Part shown: one piece after another, positions 60,539-64,000 of the stretch | Layout: each line of letters begins with the position of its first letter | Position numbering within the stretch: the first letter of the stretch is position 1 | Assembly: GCA_930989535.1 (NCBI GenBank) | Contig: CAKNLK010000012.1 | Coordinates: forward strand, 1 to 64,000 | Direction: 5' to 3' | Origin: an uncultured Clostridia bacterium | GTDB lineage: Bacteria; Bacillota; Clostridia; Christensenellales; Borkfalkiaceae | Length of the DNA: 64,000 nucleotides | Translations under genes and position numbers: made by a program | The notes under the pieces: generated by a model | Databases searched by the model: none | The model's input: the letters and a program-made list of their open reading frames with translations, nothing else | Told to the model about the DNA's origin: nothing

Positions 60539-61979
60539 TCGCCTTGCCCTCCAATTCCCGTTGCGCGTAATCGAAACACTCGACAATCATTGCGCGCAGT
60601 TCAGTGTTCGTATAGGTAGCGGAGGTCTTTGAATCGACTGACAAATCCTCACCGGTCAGGCTCGCTACTTCGTGCCGCGTTTTGTTCAAAAACAGGGCGA
60701 GCTCCGCGACATATCCCATCGTACTCTGCGTGACGGGGATAATCTCTGAAACGATATACTTTTCCGAATCGATGGTCACCGTATAGGCGAGCGGCTGCGT
60801 GTAATCGTAATCGGCGAGATAAGCGGCTCCCTCCACCTCAAACACATAATCGCCCGCCTCGTTCACCTGCGCGGACTTGACATAGACATACTCCATCGGC
60901 TGCAGCGCAAGCACGGGAACCGCGACGGCAAGCGCCAAAACGAGCGCGAGGCAGACGCCGCGCATACTCCACTTCATCCCCTGCGGATACGGCTTGCCCG
61001 CCTTCGTCGTCTGTCCGAAGCGCACGGGCAGGAGATATTTGTCCATGACGGGTACGAGCAGGTTCATAATCAGAATTGCCAGCGAAGTGCCCTCGGGATA
61101 GGTGCCGAAGCGGCGGATGAGCACCGTGATGACGCCCAGCCCGATTGCATACAGGATGCGGTTGTACCGCCATTTCGGCGAGGTGGCGTAGTCTGTCGCC
61201 ATGAACACCGCGCCGAAGAGCATGCCGCCCGAGAGAAGCTGCAATAAAATTTCGGAAGCGCTGCCGTAGCAGGCGAGCACCATGACCGCCGCCGTGAGCA
61301 GATATACGAGCGGGATGCGCCAGTCGATGACGCGGCGTGCGGTGAGATAGACTGCGCCCGCTATCACGGCGACTTTGCACGTTTCGCCGATGCAGCCGCC
61401 GACGTACCCGAAAAGAAGCTGCAAAACATAGCCCCAGTAATCGCGCACACCCCAAAATTCGCCTGCGAGAGCCGCCGTTCCGCCGCCGAGGTAGGTGGGC
61501 GCGGTGACGGTATCCGTCGAAAGGATATTGCCGGCGATATCCGCGCCGATGTACTGCGTCATGAGCGAGCTGTACGCGAGCAGCAAAAACACGCGCGCGG
61601 TCGCCGCGGGGTTGGCAAAGTTTTTGCCCAAGCCCCCGAAGAGCATTTTCACTACGATGATGGCGAACACGCCGCCGATGACGGGGATATACCACGGCGC
61701 GCGGGGCGGAAGGTTCAGCCCCAGAATCAGCCCCGTGACCACCGCGGACAAGTCGAACGTGAGCGGCTTTTTGCGAATCAGATTGTAAATCTGTTCGCTG
61801 ACGAAGCAGGTCGCCACGCAGATGACGACGAGCAGGAGCGCATACAGCCCGAAGAACACTACGCCGCATACGAGACAGGGCAGGAGCGCGATGAGCACGT
61901 CGAGCATAATCTTGCGGGTGTTGGAGGAATCGAGCTGGTGCGGAGAGGCCGCAACCTTGTAATTGGATATTTCAGCCAT
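60531..61979 (-). CDS. rnfD: Rnf complex subunit RnfD with C-terminal extension
   Basis: It is a polytopic flavoprotein subunit. Residues 1 to about 340 match RnfD: ASPHQ at the start, GLILGLNLPP and GKNFANPAA, and the DYATSP segment near 266, the likely FMN-Thr site. Family members have about 310-350 residues, this one 482. The last 130 residues form a soluble domain after a final helix; it ends SVDSKTSATYTNTELRAM, reminiscent of the end of RnfG-type FMN domains but without the SGAT motif. It lies between rnfC and rnfG. Confidence 0.93.
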   Translation of the reverse strand: MAEISNYKVAASPHQLDSSNTRKIMLDVLIALLPCLVCGVVFFGLYALLLVVICVATCFVSEQIYNLIRKKPLTFDLSAVVTGLILGLNLPPRAPWYIPVIGGVFAIIVVKMLFGGLGKNFANPAATARVFLLLAYSSLMTQYIGADIAGNILSTDTVTAPTYLGGGTAALAGEFWGVRDYWGYVLQLLFGYVGGCIGETCKVAVIAGAVYLTARRVIDWRIPLVYLLTAAVMVLACYGSASEILLQLLSGGMLFGAVFMATDYATSPKWRYNRILYAIGLGVITVLIRRFGTYPEGTSLAILIMNLLVPVMDKYLLPVRFGQTTKAGKPYPQGMKWSMRGVCLALVLALAVAVPVLALQPMEYVYVKSAQVNEAGDYVFEVEGAAYLADYDYTQPLAYTVTIDSEKYIVSEIIPVTQSTMGYVAELALFLNKTRHEVASLTGEDLSVDSKTSATYTNTELRAMIVECFDYAQRELEGKANG

Positions 61980-63263
61980 TTATATGTTCCTCTCCCGGAT
62001 AATCTTTTTTGCCAGCTTAACGCTCTGCGCCAAAAAGCGCTTGGCGGGGCACACGTACGAACAGCAGCCGCAGCTGATGCACGAGGGCGCGCCGTACCGC
62101 TTCGCCTCCGCGTAGTCCTTGCGGAAGAGCGCCTCCTCGATAAAGGTGGGCGAAAGCCCCATCGGGCACGCCTGCACGCACCTGCCGCAGCCGATGCACA
62201 CCGAGGCGACCTTGCTCTCGCACTCGCCCTCGTCCAAAAACAACAGCGAGGAGCTCGTCTTTGTCGTGCAGACCTTTAAGGAAAAGACGGGTTCGCCCAT
62301 CATCGGCCCGCCCGATACGATGCGCGCGCAGTTTTCGTCCGCCTCGCAGAGGGCGGCGAGCTCGCGCAGGGGCGTGCCGTTTTTCACCCAAAAATTGCCC
62401 GGCTTTTTCGCCGCGCCGCCGCTGATTGTCATCACCCGCTCGTAGCAGGGAATGTTCAAATCGACCGCGCGGTACACGGACAGCGCCGTGTGCACGTTGA
62501 CGACCACGACGCCCGCGTCGACGGGGAGTTTGCCCTCGGGCACCACCCTGCCCGTGCAGCCGTAGATGAGCTGTTTTTCCGCGCCCTGCGGGTAGCGGGT
62601 GCGCAGCGCCCTGACGGAAATCCCCTCCCCGCACTTCGCGGAGAGGAGGGCGATTGCCTCCGGCTTGTTCTTTTCGATGCCGATAACCGCGCTCTTTGCG
62701 CCGCAGGCGAGCATGCAACGGCGGACGCCCTGCAAAAGCTCGTCCGCATACTCGAGCATGATGCGCTCGTCGCAAGTGATGTACGGCTCGCACTCCGCGC
62801 CGTTGACGACGAGGATATCCGCCCTGCCGCTGACGTTCAGCTTCGCCGCCGTGGGAAAGCCCGCGCCGCCCATGCCGACGATGCCCGCCTCTTCCACGCG
62901 CGCGAGAACGCTCTCGGGCGTGATTTCCGGGAGCGGGGAAAGCGAAACGCTCTCGTCGGTGCCGTCGCTCTCGACGAGGATATGGCCGACCTTTTTGCCG
63001 CCGCCCGCGATGTGCCCGACGACGCCCTTGACCGTGCCCGCGATCGGCGAATAGACGTTGGCGGAAAGCCCCTCCGCCTTTTTCGCCAGCAGCTGGCCGC
63101 GCAATACGCGCTCGCCCGCTTCCACGACGGGCACCGCCGGCGCGCCGATGTGCTGCGAGAGCGGAACGTACGCCGCGCGCGGTGCGGGGCATACCCCGAT
63201 TTCCGCGCCGGACGTGCGCGCTTTATGCCCTTTCGGGTGCACTCCTTTGCCGAATAATGCCAA
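61980..63263 (-). CDS. rnfC: Rnf complex subunit RnfC
   Basis: It is the peripheral NADH-binding flavoprotein of the complex. The 427-residue product has GMGGAGFPTAAKL and NGAECEPYITCDE (FMN/NADH region) and two C-terminal [4Fe-4S] motifs, CIGCGRCVQACP and CISCGCCSYVCP. I read a TTG start at 63263, with GGAGG 6-7 bases before it. It is the first gene of the operon and abuts rnfD. Confidence 0.95.
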   Translation of the reverse strand: MALFGKGVHPKGHKARTSGAEIGVCPAPRAAYVPLSQHIGAPAVPVVEAGERVLRGQLLAKKAEGLSANVYSPIAGTVKGVVGHIAGGGKKVGHILVESDGTDESVSLSPLPEITPESVLARVEEAGIVGMGGAGFPTAAKLNVSGRADILVVNGAECEPYITCDERIMLEYADELLQGVRRCMLACGAKSAVIGIEKNKPEAIALLSAKCGEGISVRALRTRYPQGAEKQLIYGCTGRVVPEGKLPVDAGVVVVNVHTALSVYRAVDLNIPCYERVMTISGGAAKKPGNFWVKNGTPLRELAALCEADENCARIVSGGPMMGEPVFSLKVCTTKTSSSLLFLDEGECESKVASVCIGCGRCVQACPMGLSPTFIEEALFRKDYAEAKRYGAPSCISCGCCSYVCPAKRFLAQSVKLAKKIIRERNI

Positions 63264-63346
63264 AATAAGCCTCCGATATGTTTTTCTGCCCGCCGCAGCC
63301 TTTCCGAAGAGCGGCGCGTTGTGCGTTGCAACCGATTTACCGTATT

Positions 63347-63375
63347 ATTTTACCATATTTTCCCGCGCCTGTAAA
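63347..63375 (-). promoter_or_regulatory. rnf operon promoter
   Basis: On the minus strand TTTACA (63370-63375) and TAAAAT (63347-63352) are separated by 17 bp, about 85 bp before rnfC. Confidence 0.8.
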
Positions 63376-63418
63376 GAAATCGGGCGCAGTGAATCCTCCG
63401 TAAAACGCAGAATTATCG

Positions 63419-63805
63419 TTATCCTCTTTTCCGCTGCCGCAACGCGGCCGCAATACCCGTATAAAATTGATAGACGGACAGGATGCACAGAAATGCGCCG
63501 AAGCCGACGCGCAGCGTGCCCGCCGATACTCCCTGCACGAAAATACCGCCCAGCGCGGAGAGCACCGTCGCGGGCACAATCATCCAAAGGACATTTTTGG
63601 TGTCCAAAAGGCCGTTCCGCGCGTGCACGCGCAGGGATACCGCCGCCATCGGGAGAAAGGAGAGGAGATTCACCGACTGCGCGAGATGCTGGGGCACGCC
63701 GCAGAACATCGTCAAAATGGGTATGAGCACGGTGCCGCCGCCCATGCCCATGCCGCCGAGGACGCCGCCCGCAAGCCCCGCCGTCAAATACACGAGGAAT
63801 CGCAT
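63419..63805 (-). CDS. Half-size TauE/SafE family transporter, C-terminal-side gene
   Basis: The 128-residue product has four hydrophobic segments and the TauE/SafE glycine motif GGVLGGMGMGGGTVLIP near the start. Full-length members have about 250-270 residues made of two such halves. The upstream gene looks like the partner half, so the two products probably form one anion (sulfite or sulfonate-type) exporter. AGGAGG lies 5 bases before the ATG. Confidence 0.85.
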   Translation of the reverse strand: MRFLVYLTAGLAGGVLGGMGMGGGTVLIPILTMFCGVPQHLAQSVNLLSFLPMAAVSLRVHARNGLLDTKNVLWMIVPATVLSALGGIFVQGVSAGTLRVGFGAFLCILSVYQFYTGIAAALRQRKRG

Positions 63806-63815
63806 AGCGCCTCCT

Positions 63816-64000
63816 CTACAGCATCATGCGGACGCCCGCCGCGAACATGACGGCCGCAAACGCGACGGTCGCGGCGGCGGGCGTAATCGCACCGAGCAGC
63901 TTCGCACCGGCCGCCCCGCCGAGCACGACGCCGATGCTGACGGCTATAAACAACTCCGCATCGAACCACCCGCCGGCAAGGTACACGATTGCGCTGGCGA
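63816..64000 (-). CDS. Half-size TauE/SafE family transporter, partial
   Basis: The gene enters from beyond the window end; only the last 61 codons are seen. The translated part has two hydrophobic segments, VSIGVVLGGAAGAKLLG and a C-terminal VAFAAVMFAAGVRMML, as in the end of a TauE/SafE half. The TAG is 10 bp from the start of the next half, so the pair is translated as a unit. Confidence 0.7.
   Translation of the reverse strand, partial: ASAIVYLAGGWFDAELFIAVSIGVVLGGAAGAKLLGAITPAAATVAFAAVMFAAGVRMML

Overview
The window (about 57% G+C by eye, not counted) looks like the chromosome of an anaerobic Firmicute of the class Clostridia. The reasons are a dcw cluster headed by mraZ, a PyrR-attenuated pyr operon with the NAD-linked PyrK/PyrD pair, a T-box leader, ZTP and THF riboswitches, an oxygen-sensitive pyruvate formate-lyase, a six-gene Rnf complex, and LexA-like boxes of the Gram-positive type. 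MurE carries the DNPR motif and a meso-diaminopimelate dehydrogenase (Ddh) is present, so the wall is of the meso-DAP type. A gut-associated Clostridia or Christensenellales-like lineage is my inference; nothing here proves the genus. I see no rRNA, tRNA, CRISPR array, phage or insertion sequence.

Layout. 1-10.9 kb (minus strand): a compact cell-wall and division cluster in the order mraZ, rsmH, ftsL, ftsI, murE, mraY, murD, ftsW, murA. It starts at a near-consensus promoter carrying three MraZ boxes; murI lies just upstream. 11.7-12.2 kb: rpsT with a long tail. 12.5-17.8 kb: an XRE-cupin regulator and a potABCD polyamine importer with enlarged PotA and PotD. 18-24.5 kb: a thioredoxin-reductase-like enzyme, pflBA under a ZTP riboswitch, a small membrane protein, ddh and a phosphodiesterase. 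24.5-28.4 kb: galM, a TrpB2-type trpB behind a Trp T-box, and a polysaccharide deacetylase. 28.5-35.2 kb: pyrRBCE-FKD.

35.3-44 kb is a patchwork: a metallophosphoesterase with a small zinc-ribbon protein, a Cys-tailed protein of unknown role, a LysM protein, a SpoVB/MATE-like flippase, a folate-type ECF S-component under a THF riboswitch, a marR-MFS-DUF1848 operon, and YetF (DUF421) with DUF4363. 44.1-49 kb: uvrBA with a LexA-like box. 49.1-49.9 kb: two paralogous small proteins with a winged-helix-like front and one C-terminal membrane helix. 50-51.8 kb: an acyl-CoA synthetase. 51.9-56.9 kb: a zinc-ribbon membrane protein, mreB, maf and ppx/gppA. 57.3-63.3 kb: a HAD phosphatase and rnfCDGEAB. 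63.4-64 kb: two half-size TauE/SafE genes, the last cut by the window end.

How it fits together. murI, ddh, the dcw genes, mreB and the flippase all serve cell-wall growth. PFL makes formate that feeds one-carbon folate metabolism, and the two folate-linked riboswitches sense ZTP (a sign of low 10-formyl-THF) and THF itself. Rnf couples reduced ferredoxin to NAD and an ion gradient. The least explained items are a dispersed ~25-bp palindromic repeat, two tandem duplications at gene junctions, a C-terminal extension on RnfD, a PotD with both a lipobox and a C-terminal membrane helix, and the membrane-tethered winged-helix pair.
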